Assembly (NCBI GenBank): GCA_964618855.1
Contig: CAZUCD010000003.1
Coordinates: forward strand, 1-53,992
Reading direction: 5' to 3'
Length of the DNA stretch: 53,992 nt
From: CAZUCD01 sp964618855
GTDB taxonomy: Bacteria; Sumerlaeota; Sumerlaeia; SLMS01; JANRJK01
Shown here: piece by piece, positions 34,458 through 42,368 of the stretch
Position numbering within the stretch: the first letter of the stretch is position 1
How the letters are laid out: every line of letters begins with the position of its first letter
Position numbers and translations under genes: made by a program
Notes under the pieces: generated by a model
Database searches by the model: none
What the model saw: the letters and a program-made list of their open reading frames with translations, nothing else
Told to the model about the DNA's origin: nothing

Positions 34458-35306
34458 ATGAGCGACCAACTCAACGCATTGAAGACCTCCATCGAGACGT
34501 ACTACGCTGAGTTTGGGCGCGACATCTCGCGCGTCATCTCGGCCGAACTCGTGGAGAAGGGTGGCTTCGAGGTGCTGCTGCCGAAGTTGGGGCTTGCCGA
34601 TCCGATCGACGTGTCTGCGCGCTATGCGGTCCTACTTGACTACCTGCGCACCAAAGGCACCGGGCTCTTCCTTTCCAAGGTGAGCGGGCTCGACAAGGAC
34701 TTCCGCATCGCCGCTGCCAACACCATGGCAATCCAGTCGGACAACGACCGGCGCCTGAGGGAGATCGCGGTCCGCGAGGCCAAGCGGCGCGAGCAGGCCA
34801 AGCTCCAGAAGGATTACCGCGTCCCGACGACTCTGGTGCCGGGTCAACAGCACCCGCCCGCCGAGCCGCAGGGGGTTCAGGTCGGCAAGACCGCGAGCGT
34901 TAAGGTCTCCCTGCCGGAGCATTTGTCCGGGGACGAGATCAAGATGGCCCAGGTGCCCCGTGCCGCCGCACCGACGGCGGCCCCGGACCCGCCGCTCCCC
35001 GCCGGCGTCAAGTGGCCCGTGTTGTTCTCAGGCCCGTTGCAACCGGGTCCGAGTCCGGATGGATCGAGTACTTCGGCGCGTGGGCCTGCGTGGGATCCTT
35101 CCAAATCCTACGACCCGGCCGGGACATGGCCCGCGGTCGAGCGCAGAAACGGAATCGAGAGGCGCTCGGGGGCCGATCGAAGAGGATCGGTCGAGATGAT
35201 CTTCAAGAACAAGCGGTACGGGAAGGATCGCCGGACCTCCGGCGAGAGGCGCAAGAATTGGCCGGTGAAGGGGTTCAAGCGCCCCGACGGAGGCGACGCG
35301 GGCTAG
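34458..35306 (+). CDS. Hypothetical protein with Arg-pair repeats at the C-terminus
   Basis: A 282-residue protein I do not recognise. The N-terminal ~130 residues form an alpha-helical domain (LNALKTSIETYYAEFG, SAELVEKGGFEVLLPKLG, FRIAAANTMAIQSDND). The middle is Pro/Ala/Gly-rich. The C-terminus has RR-pairs at 4- to 7-residue spacing: ERRNGIERRSGADRRGS, then YGKDRRTSGERRKN. Similar RR-x3-5-RR patterns are known at the ends of bacterial signalling proteins, but no named domain (PilZ, GGDEF) is visible. It is divergent from accA. GTG or ATG could start; ATG at 34458 is preferred. Possible nucleic-acid- or lipid-contacting tail is speculation. Confidence 0.55.
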   Translation: MSDQLNALKTSIETYYAEFGRDISRVISAELVEKGGFEVLLPKLGLADPIDVSARYAVLLDYLRTKGTGLFLSKVSGLDKDFRIAAANTMAIQSDNDRRLREIAVREAKRREQAKLQKDYRVPTTLVPGQQHPPAEPQGVQVGKTASVKVSLPEHLSGDEIKMAQVPRAAAPTAAPDPPLPAGVKWPVLFSGPLQPGPSPDGSSTSARGPAWDPSKSYDPAGTWPAVERRNGIERRSGADRRGSVEMIFKNKRYGKDRRTSGERRKNWPVKGFKRPDGGDAG

Positions 35307-35313
35307 CGGACGG

Positions 35314-35538
35314 TCATCGCTTTCCCAGGAGCCGCATGAGCCATCCCGCCCGTCGGGGGGACGCCGGAGGGGGACTTGGCTGGCAGGACTCGTCCTTTCT
35401 GATGCACTGGTCCGCCGCGAAGGGGGGCTCCACCGAGCACCGTCGGCAGATGGTCTTGCGGCAGCGCGGACACATGAACATTTCCCGCATATCGGCCTGA
35501 CGGCAGCAAAAGTCGCAAAAGACGGTTCGGACGCTCAT
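35314..35538 (-). CDS. Small zinc-finger-like protein
   Basis: A 74-residue protein with cysteines spaced as in a zinc-binding domain: VFCDFCCRQ, MFMCPRCRKTICRRCS, and DQC. The paired CxxC arrangement (CDFC, CPRC) and the late CRRC resemble a compact RING/B-box-like or DnaJ-like zinc module. The C-terminus is basic (RRAGWLMRLLGKR). The ATG at 35538 is preferred over the ORF start at 35583. It is convergent with the Arg-pair protein, 7 bases apart. Function unknown. Confidence 0.55.
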   Translation of the reverse strand: MSVRTVFCDFCCRQADMREMFMCPRCRKTICRRCSVEPPFAADQCIRKDESCQPSPPPASPRRAGWLMRLLGKR

Positions 35539-35692
35539 GGGTGTGCGGCCCAATTGAGTTGACCCAAAGGGGCAGGGGGGCAACGCATCGTTGGGTCATG
35601 CATCGGAATCCCGGCCGCAATCGGCCTGTCAGGACAGACTGGGCCGTGTTCGCGGCGCCAGCCAGCCAATCCAACATATCCATCACGCACCG

Positions 35693-37528
35693 ATGAGCAC
35701 CTCCGAAAGACCACGGTCGGTCGGCCCCGCACGGGCCGCAGCAATGCTCTACGGGGACTGGGGAACCAGCAAGGCGTACGTCCTCGGCATCGCCTTCGCC
35801 CTGGCGGGCTACTCGAGCCTCCCGCTCCTTCTGGCGATGGCGGCGCTCACGGCGCTCGTCGGCCTGAACTACTACTTTGTGTGCTCCCTGTACCCCGATG
35901 GGGGAGGCGTGTATTCCGCCCTTCGGGGCCGGTCGAGGTTGTTCGCCTCGGTGGGGGCGCTCCTGCTCATTGCGGATTACCTCGTGACGGCATCGCTCTC
36001 GGTCCTGGAAGGCTTCAACTACTTCTCGCACCTCCTAGTGACGATCACGGGCTCGCCCCTTCCCAATCCCCCGATCTGGGCCATAGGGCTGTTGCTCACG
36101 CTGGGTGCGCTGAACTGGTTTGGTCCCAAGCACAGCGGGACCTTCGCAGTGGCCTTGGCGATCCCAGCCTCGCTGGCGGCCCTGTCGATCGGGCTCCTCG
36201 CGATCCCGCACCTGGGCGATGCGCACGTGGAGCCATCGAACCTCAGTCTGGGGGCGCGCTGGGGGTTGTTCGCGGGGATCGTGCTCGCCCTTTCGGGCGT
36301 CGAGGCGGTTTCGAACATGACCGGCGTCATGGTGGCGGATCCGAAGCCGGATCGGCATGGCCACCAGACTGTGAAGCGGACTGCGGCTTGGACGATCGGC
36401 GTCGTGGCGACCGAGGTGGTCGTGCTCACGGTCGTGCTCTCGTTCGCCATGCACTCCATCCCCCCGTCCGTCATCAGCCCGGAGCACACGGAGGCCATGC
36501 TGGGGCAGATGGCGAAGCACTTCGGCGTTTCCGCGATGGGGGCAACGCTCGGGGCGGCGTACTCGGTGGTGGTGGGGCTCGTGATGGCGCTGCTCCTCTT
36601 CAGCGCGGGCAACACGGCCATCGTTGGGATGATTTCGGTGTTCTACATGATGGCGAAGGATCGGGAGCTTCCGGCCCCCTTCGAGAAGCTCAACTTCCAC
36701 GGCGTGCCGACCCTTCCGCTGGCGTGCGCGGCCGCGCTTCCCTGCATCCTGCTCATGATCGTGAGCGACGTGGAGGGCCTTGCGCACCTCTACGCCATCG
36801 GCGTGGTCGGTGCGATCACGATGAACCTCGGGGGGTGCGCGACGAACCGCGAGCTCGAGATGAGGCTCCCAACCCGGCTCTTCATGGGCGCGACCGCGGT
36901 GGTCATGCTGGCAATCTGGGTCACCATTGCGATCGAGAAGCACGAGGCGCTCGTCTTCGCGGTGGTGCTGCTGGCCTTGGGGCTGCTCGCGCGTTCGTTC
37001 GTGCAGGAGCGGCGGCAGGTCGCCGCGGAACGGACCCTGCGCGAGGCGCTCCAGGGCACGGACGAGGAGGCACCGGTCCGTGACGACGAGGCGCGCGTCC
37101 TGGTCGCCCTGCGCGGCATGACGGAGACGTTCGCCTTCGCCCTCGACGAGGCGAAGATGCGCGGTGGCCGCCTCGGCGTTCTCTTCGTGAGGGAGGTCAA
37201 CGTCATCATCCCTCAAATGAACGCGGCGCAGGAGGACGACGACGCGATGAAGATCGCGCGCGACGCTGCCGCGGCTGCGGCGGAGGCGGGGGTCCCCTTC
37301 GAGTTCATCTACAAGCAGGGGGATGACGCCGCGCAGGCGATCCTCGACGGGGCCCGGGAGTGGCACGCCGACTATCTGATCATCGGCGCGACCGCGCAGG
37401 GCGCCATCGCGAAACTGCTGCGCGGATCCGTCGTGAACACCGTGGCGGAGTTCCTCCCCCGCCGCACGCGGCTCATCATCTACTCCTGGCGCCCGAAGAG
37501 CATGCCCGCCCGCGTCATGGCCTCGTGA
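35693..37528 (+). CDS. APC-family amino acid permease fused to a universal stress protein domain
   Basis: A 611-residue protein. The first ~430 residues contain about 12 membrane helices and match the amino acid-polyamine-organocation family: AYVLGIAFALAGYSSLPLLLAMAALTALVGLNYYFV, then ADYLVTASLSVLEGFNYF, and GVEAVSNMTGVMVADPK. The last ~150 residues, after a charged linker, form a cytoplasmic UspA-like domain starting RVLVALRGMTETFAFALDEA and ending DYLIIGATAQGAIAKLLRGSVVNTVAEFLPRRTRLIIYS, which holds the G-2x-G-9x-G(S/T) nucleotide-loop pattern. Such fusions suggest gating by ATP or stress. The substrate is unknown. The ATG at 35693 is preferred; earlier frame extends to 35591. Confidence 0.85.
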   Translation: MSTSERPRSVGPARAAAMLYGDWGTSKAYVLGIAFALAGYSSLPLLLAMAALTALVGLNYYFVCSLYPDGGGVYSALRGRSRLFASVGALLLIADYLVTASLSVLEGFNYFSHLLVTITGSPLPNPPIWAIGLLLTLGALNWFGPKHSGTFAVALAIPASLAALSIGLLAIPHLGDAHVEPSNLSLGARWGLFAGIVLALSGVEAVSNMTGVMVADPKPDRHGHQTVKRTAAWTIGVVATEVVVLTVVLSFAMHSIPPSVISPEHTEAMLGQMAKHFGVSAMGATLGAAYSVVVGLVMALLLFSAGNTAIVGMISVFYMMAKDRELPAPFEKLNFHGVPTLPLACAAALPCILLMIVSDVEGLAHLYAIGVVGAITMNLGGCATNRELEMRLPTRLFMGATAVVMLAIWVTIAIEKHEALVFAVVLLALGLLARSFVQERRQVAAERTLREALQGTDEEAPVRDDEARVLVALRGMTETFAFALDEAKMRGGRLGVLFVREVNVIIPQMNAAQEDDDAMKIARDAAAAAAEAGVPFEFIYKQGDDAAQAILDGAREWHADYLIIGATAQGAIAKLLRGSVVNTVAEFLPRRTRLIIYSWRPKSMPARVMAS

Positions 37529-37586
37529 ATGGCCCCTTCGAAGGCGTGTAGGGATTGGGAAACCAGCCCTCGGGGAGGAGGCTCCC

Positions 37587-37922
37587 ATGACAAAATCTGA
37601 CGTCGGCGGCGAGCCCACCCCACCGGCATTCTCCTGCCCAAGGTGCGGCGAAGTTCTTTCGCAGAGCGAATTCCTCGACTCGTTCGTCGTGAGTTGGCCC
37701 AATCAGGAGATGGCGTGGTTCGAGTGCCCGAAGTGTCGCCAGGGGACGCACGCGAAACCCTTGCGGGATGGGGTCGAGTTCGGCGACATCGACGGGGCGC
37801 CGGGGCCTTGTTTCATCTGCGAGATGTCCGTCCCGGTTCCCGGACTGATGACGAAGTTCACCGGCGCGTCGATCACGCTGTCGATCGGACGTGCAAGGAG
37901 GCGGATACCCGCCAAGGCCTAG
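37587..37922 (+). CDS. Small protein with three CxxC pairs
   Basis: A 111-residue protein I do not recognise. Three CxxC motifs are present: SCPRC near residue 16, ECPKC near 46, and CFIC near 75. The spacing suggests one zinc ribbon with a third pair. No fold beyond this is visible. A strong SD (GGGGAGGAGG) is about six bases before the ATG. It is 58 bases after the permease-USP gene and may be the tail of that transcript. Confidence 0.55.
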   Translation: MTKSDVGGEPTPPAFSCPRCGEVLSQSEFLDSFVVSWPNQEMAWFECPKCRQGTHAKPLRDGVEFGDIDGAPGPCFICEMSVPVPGLMTKFTGASITLSIGRARRRIPAKA

Positions 37923-38017
37923 GTGCGGCTGAAGATTCGCGCGCAAACGAGCTTGCGAGCAGGGGGGGAGCCGGTTATTCTGCCGGACAATGCGCGGGAC
38001 CACCGCAAGGACCAACC

Positions 38018-38215
38018 GTGGGCATCGATCCGTTCGGCACCTTCCCCCCCCTCCGCGAAAACAGGCTGCAGAAGCACGACCGGCGTTCACGCGAGGAACG
38101 GGAGCGTGACGAGCGCGTGACGCACGCCCGGCGCGCCTTCTATGCCGTTGGACTGGCCGCGGTCGCCCTGACGGCACTTTGGATCATCCAGTCCGCCCGA
38201 CTCGGCAGGATCTGA
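38018..38215 (+). CDS. Small single-pass membrane protein
   Basis: A 65-residue protein starting at GTG 38018 with AAGGA six bases upstream. The N-terminal 40 residues are very polar (NRLQKHDRRSREERERDER), and residues ~44-60 form a membrane helix (YAVGLAAVALTALWIIQ). A tail-anchored or small regulatory membrane protein is possible; function unknown. It is seven bases upstream of the epimerase start, so it heads that gene run. The longer ORF in this frame (from 37643) overlaps the CxxC protein and is not supported. Confidence 0.45.
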   Translation: MGIDPFGTFPPLRENRLQKHDRRSREERERDERVTHARRAFYAVGLAAVALTALWIIQSARLGRI

Positions 38216-38222
38216 CCACGAC

Positions 38223-39353
38223 GTGTTCAAACACATATTAGTGACAGGCGGGGCCGGGTTCATCGGCTCCCACATGGTGGACCATCTCCTGGAGCGCGGG
38301 TACCGTGTCCGCGTCCTCGACAACCTTGAGGAGCAGGTGCACGGAGGGCGCTCGACGCCCCCGGACTACCTGTCCCGCGAGGCCGAGTTCATACGCGGGG
38401 ACGTGCGGGACCGGGGGGTGCTGGAGAGCGCGCTGCAGGGCTGCGATGCAGTCATCCACGATGCCGCCATGGTCGGTGTCGGGCAGTCGCAGTACCAGGT
38501 GCACCGCTACATTGACACCAACGTGATGGGGACCGCGACGCTGCTCGACCTGATCGCGGGCGGCAAAACCTCCGTCGAGAGGCTCCTCGTCGCGAGCAGC
38601 ATGAGCATCTACGGGGAGGGCCTCTACCGCCGCCCCAGCGACGGCGCCTTCGTCACCCCCGCCCTGCGGCCGAACGCGCAACTCGAGGCGCACGACTTCG
38701 AGATGCGGGACCCGGCAACGGGGGAGGAACTCGTTGGCGTGCCCACGCCCGAGTCGAAGCCCCTTCATTGCACGTCTGTGTATGCGCAGTCGAAGAAGGA
38801 CCAGGAGGAGTACTCGCTGATCGTGAGCCGCGCGTACAACCTGCCGACCGTCGCCGCGCGATACTTCAACGTGTACGGCACGCGGCAAAGCCTCAGCAAC
38901 CCCTACACGGGCGCGGCGGCGATCTTCTCCTCGCGGATCAAGAATGGCAACGCGCCGCTCATCTACGAGGATGGGAGGCAGGCTCGGGACTTCATCTGTG
39001 TCCGCGACCTCGTGCGCGCGAAGCTGCACCTGCTCGAGGACCCGCGCGTGAACTGCCAGGCCGTGAACATCGGCACGGGCCGCGCCACCTCCATTCTGGA
39101 CCTCGCGCGCGAGCTTTGCCGACTGTACGGACGCGAGGACCTCGAACCCAACGTCGTCCACCGCTTCCGCAATGGCGACATCAGGCATTGCTTCGCGGAC
39201 ATCTCACAGCTTCGTGCCCTCGGGTTCTCACCCGCAGTCTCGCTCGAGGAGGGACTGCGTGAACTTGTCGAGTGGGGGGAACGCGAAGAGGCGATCGACC
39301 GGACCGAGGCCGCGCAACGAGAGCTCGAGCTGCGGGGGCTGGTGAGCCGATGA
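38223..39353 (+). CDS. NAD-dependent nucleoside-diphosphate-sugar epimerase
   Basis: A 376-residue extended short-chain dehydrogenase. It has the NAD-binding motif TGGAGFIGSHMVD at residues 8-20, GDVRDRG at 59-65, VIHDAAMVGVGQS, and the catalytic YAQSK (Tyr187, Lys191) with Ser in ASSMSIYG. YFNVYG and RDFICVRDLVRA are typical for UDP-glucose/dTDP-sugar epimerases and dehydratases. An insert with TPESKPLHC before the Tyr is longer than in GalE. The start is GTG at 38223 (VFKHILVTGG). It begins a four-gene coupled run (epimerase, metallopeptidase-like, MBL, DapB). The sugar is unknown; a role in surface glycan precursors is inferred. Confidence 0.85.
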   Translation: MFKHILVTGGAGFIGSHMVDHLLERGYRVRVLDNLEEQVHGGRSTPPDYLSREAEFIRGDVRDRGVLESALQGCDAVIHDAAMVGVGQSQYQVHRYIDTNVMGTATLLDLIAGGKTSVERLLVASSMSIYGEGLYRRPSDGAFVTPALRPNAQLEAHDFEMRDPATGEELVGVPTPESKPLHCTSVYAQSKKDQEEYSLIVSRAYNLPTVAARYFNVYGTRQSLSNPYTGAAAIFSSRIKNGNAPLIYEDGRQARDFICVRDLVRAKLHLLEDPRVNCQAVNIGTGRATSILDLARELCRLYGREDLEPNVVHRFRNGDIRHCFADISQLRALGFSPAVSLEEGLRELVEWGEREEAIDRTEAAQRELELRGLVSR

Positions 39354-40774
39354 GACGCGTCCGCATTGCGATCCTCGCGGGTGCATTCCTGGCGGCCTGC
39401 GGCATCTCCGCTGCGCAGGAAACCAGCGGCACCCTCTCGCGCGAGAAGGAACTCGAGATACTCCGCCTCGAGAACCGCGCCCTCAAGCTCCGCAATCGCG
39501 AGTACGAGAAGGAGAAGAAGGAACTCGGCCCCTACCTGAAGGACGCCGAATACTCGCGGCTCGTCCACGAGATCCAAAAACAGGTCTCCACGATCCGGGG
39601 CATTCCGGCCACGACCCGGCTGCGCCCCGTGATCCTCGACAAGGCCTCGCTCGCGCGCCTCCTCGACCAGCTTCTGGACCAGGAACTCGCGTCGCCGAAG
39701 TTCAAGGGGATGTACCGATCCCTCGTGCTGCTGGAGCTCATCCCGGAGAAGACGGACCTCAAGTCACTCTACGGCAAGCTGCTCGAGAGCCAGGTGGGCG
39801 GGCTCTACGACGACCGCACCAAGTTCCTTTACGTCGTCGACATCGTGGACCCGAAGAGCACGATCGGGCGCGTGATCCTCGCGCACGAGATCTGCCACGC
39901 ACTCCAGGACATGAGGTTCCCGATCGGCGACTTGCCGTTCCGCACGGACAACAGCGACCAGAACCTCGCGATGTCAGCCGTCCTGGAGGGCGATGCGACG
40001 CTGGCGATGTCGGAGTGGCTCGTGCAGCACGGCTCGGCGGTTGGACTCGCGGAACTGCCCGCCATGTTCCGCCAGCAGATGGAACAGGACCTGAATTCAA
40101 CGCCGCCGTTCCTGGTGCAGAGCCTCGTGTTTCCCTACCTCGCGGGCCTGCAGTTCTGCGTGCAGGTGCAGATGGGCGGCGCGCCCGATTGGCGCACGCG
40201 CATTTTCGAGGACCCGCCGACCTCGTCCGAGCAGGTCCTGCATCCCGAGAAGTACCTCTTTGCCGAGCGCGACCATCCGAAGCCCGCCCCCGTCGCCAGC
40301 CTTCCCCCGAAGTCCAAGTACCGGGAGGTCTTCCGCGATGTGATGGGCGAGTGGGGCACGAGACTCTTCCTCACGCCGCCCGACAAGTTCCCGCGCATCG
40401 ACATCCTGAGCACGGACCCGCTCGTCAAGGAGCCGATCGCGCTCGCCGCGGCAGCGGGGTGGGGCGGGGATACGATGGTCCTTATCGAGAACGGGGAGGA
40501 GTTCGCGCTCGTCTGGCGGACGGAGTGGGACACGCCCCGCGACCGGGACGAGTTCAGGGATGCCCTCCTTTCGAGGACGCGCACGCTTCGCGTCTTCGCG
40601 GAGGCCTCCCCCGCCGACGCCATCGACGAGGTCACCAAGACCACGCATTCGGTCAGCCTGAAGTCGGGTCCCCGCGCGACGTTTGTCCCTATCGGCGTGA
40701 ACGGATTGGCGTGGGTGTATGGCTCCTCGAAGCGGGCTGTCGCAGAGGGTCTCGCCCTCCTTCCCCCGGGATAG
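39350..40774 (+). CDS. Exported metallopeptidase-like protein
   Basis: A 474-residue protein beginning with a secretion signal (VRIAILAGAFLAACGISAAQ); LAAC at residues 14-17 could also be a lipobox. Residues ~30-62 are a coiled coil. A gluzincin-like zinc motif HEICH is at residues 179-183 (ILAHEICHALQDM), with a possible third ligand Glu213 in LEGDATLAM. The ATG overlaps the epimerase stop in ATGA. I cannot place it in a named peptidase family. The C-terminal half has DPPTSSEQVLHPEKYL, typical of a family of secreted bacterial putative proteases. Active-site residues look complete, so proteolysis is likely. Confidence 0.7.
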   Translation: MRRVRIAILAGAFLAACGISAAQETSGTLSREKELEILRLENRALKLRNREYEKEKKELGPYLKDAEYSRLVHEIQKQVSTIRGIPATTRLRPVILDKASLARLLDQLLDQELASPKFKGMYRSLVLLELIPEKTDLKSLYGKLLESQVGGLYDDRTKFLYVVDIVDPKSTIGRVILAHEICHALQDMRFPIGDLPFRTDNSDQNLAMSAVLEGDATLAMSEWLVQHGSAVGLAELPAMFRQQMEQDLNSTPPFLVQSLVFPYLAGLQFCVQVQMGGAPDWRTRIFEDPPTSSEQVLHPEKYLFAERDHPKPAPVASLPPKSKYREVFRDVMGEWGTRLFLTPPDKFPRIDILSTDPLVKEPIALAAAAGWGGDTMVLIENGEEFALVWRTEWDTPRDRDEFRDALLSRTRTLRVFAEASPADAIDEVTKTTHSVSLKSGPRATFVPIGVNGLAWVYGSSKRAVAEGLALLPPG

Positions 40775-40777
40775 CGG

Positions 40778-41563
40778 GTGGCCAGGCTCCGGGTCAGGTT
40801 GATGGGGACGGGGACAAGCACGGGGGTCCCCGTGTTGACCTGCGATTGCGCGGTCTGCACTTCCACCGACCCGAGGAACCGACGAACAAGGACGAGCGCG
40901 CTGCTCAGCGACGCGAACAGGACGATCCTCGTGGACGGAGGTGCCGACTGTCGTGAGCAGCTACTCGCCGCGCGGGCCGGGCGCATTGACGCGGTGCTGC
41001 TCACGCATGGCCACGCCGACCATACGGCGGGGCTCGACGACCTGCGGATGTTCAACTTCAAGCAGCGGCAGCCACTGCCCCTCCACGGCAACCGGGAAAC
41101 CCTGGAGGACATCCGCAAGAGGTTCGACTACTGCTTTCGAGACGATGTGCAGGAGGGCGGCGGCCTGCCGCAGTTCCTCCCGCGGTTGGTGGATGGGCCA
41201 TTCACGTGCTGCGGACTTTCGGTCATTCCAGTGCCAGTGCTTCACGGCAGGCTCCAAGTGCTGGGTTTCCGGATCGGGGACTTTGCATATGTCACGGATG
41301 CGAGCAGCATCCCTGCGGCATCGTTCGGGCTCCTCGCCGGGGTCCGGACGCTCGTGCTGAATGCGCTCAGGCACCGTCCGCACGCTACGCACTTTTCGGT
41401 CGCAGAGGCCGTTGAGGCTGCGCGGCGCATCGGCGCGGAACAGACTTGGTTCACGCACATGACTCACGACCTCGACCATGAGGCGACCAATGCAGCCCTG
41501 CCGCCGAACATGCAACTCGCCCACGACGGGCTGGAGTTCGACATCGAGGCACCGTCCACGTGA
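40778..41563 (+). CDS. MBL-fold hydrolase, PhnP-like
   Basis: A 261-residue metallo-beta-lactamase-fold protein. The N-terminal GTGTSTGVPVLTCDCAVC has the GTSxGxPxxxCxCxVC pattern of PhnP-type phosphodiesterases, including a possible zinc-binding cysteine group. The main metal motif is THGHADHTAGLDDLR, His77, His79, Asp81, His82. Later metal ligands are in PVLHGR, YVTDAS, and FTHMTHDLDH. Relatives hydrolyse phosphoribosyl cyclic phosphates or lipoyl/other cyclic phosphate compounds. No phosphonate genes are present, so the substrate is open. GTG start, three bases after the previous stop; its own stop overlaps the dapB-like GTG (GTGA). Confidence 0.85.
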   Translation: MARLRVRLMGTGTSTGVPVLTCDCAVCTSTDPRNRRTRTSALLSDANRTILVDGGADCREQLLAARAGRIDAVLLTHGHADHTAGLDDLRMFNFKQRQPLPLHGNRETLEDIRKRFDYCFRDDVQEGGGLPQFLPRLVDGPFTCCGLSVIPVPVLHGRLQVLGFRIGDFAYVTDASSIPAASFGLLAGVRTLVLNALRHRPHATHFSVAEAVEAARRIGAEQTWFTHMTHDLDHEATNAALPPNMQLAHDGLEFDIEAPST

Positions 41564-42360
41564 CCGGGCTCCTGCTGTGCGGCTATCCGGGCAGAATGGC
41601 CCTGGAAGTGGAGGGTCTCTGCTCGGATGCTGCGTGGTTGGGCAGGTTTGTCATCCTGCCGATTGCGCTCGGATCGGGGCGCACGCGGGGCACGGGCCGG
41701 ATGGTGCTCTCCCCTACTGAGCGCGACGGCGGGGAACTGCGCGCGCGTTGCGCAGGGGCGGTCGCTGTGGACTTCTCCACCCCGGCATCGGCGCTTGAGA
41801 ATCTCCGGTTCCTGGTTGGGGCCGGCTTCCCGACGGTCATGGGGACGACTGGTTTCGACCGTGGCGAGGCGGCCCGCATCGTCGGAACTTCGGATGTATG
41901 CGCCGTCGTGGCTCCTAACATGGCAGCTCCGATCGTGCTGGCGCAGGCGGCGCTCTCGCACCTTGCGGCAAAGTTCCCGGGTGCGCTCCACGGAATGCGA
42001 CTCAGCGTGCGCGAAAGCCACCAGGCGGGAAAGCGCGACACCAGCGGAACGGCGATTGCGCTGTCGGAACGCATGCGCGGCCTCGGCTTGGCGCTGGAGG
42101 ACCCGATTCAGTCTGTGCGCGACCCTGGGGAGCAGCTCCGGTTGGGGGTGCCCGCGGAGCACCTGGCCGGACATGGATGGCATTGGTTCGTGGCGCGCGA
42201 TGCACAGGGGACGACCGAACTGCGGCTTGAAACGCGCATCTGCGGCCGGCGCGTGTATGCGGAGGGCGCATTGCTCGCGGCGGAGTTCCTCGCGCGGAAG
42301 AGAGCATCAGGGGAACGCGGGCGGGTCTACTCGATGGAGGATGTGCTGGAGGGTGCCTGA
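41560..42360 (+). CDS. dapB: 4-hydroxy-tetrahydrodipicolinate reductase-like protein
   Basis: A 266-residue protein of the DapB family, which reduces the DapA product in lysine and meso-diaminopimelate synthesis. The middle shows VDFSTPASALENL, MGTTGF, and APNMAAPIVLAQAAL. The catalytic region is ESHQAGKRDTSGTAIALSE, aligning to EAHHRHKVDAPSGTA of the E. coli enzyme; His and Lys are kept, but the second His is Gln and a Pro is lost. The nucleotide-binding loop is also changed, GYPGRMALEV in place of GxxGxMG. These changes resemble a plant/chlamydial-like DapB subtype in my memory, not a loss of function. GTG start coupled to the MBL gene. Symbol assigned with reserve. Confidence 0.75.
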   Translation: MTGLLLCGYPGRMALEVEGLCSDAAWLGRFVILPIALGSGRTRGTGRMVLSPTERDGGELRARCAGAVAVDFSTPASALENLRFLVGAGFPTVMGTTGFDRGEAARIVGTSDVCAVVAPNMAAPIVLAQAALSHLAAKFPGALHGMRLSVRESHQAGKRDTSGTAIALSERMRGLGLALEDPIQSVRDPGEQLRLGVPAEHLAGHGWHWFVARDAQGTTELRLETRICGRRVYAEGALLAAEFLARKRASGERGRVYSMEDVLEGA

Positions 42361-42368
42361 GTTCGGAC

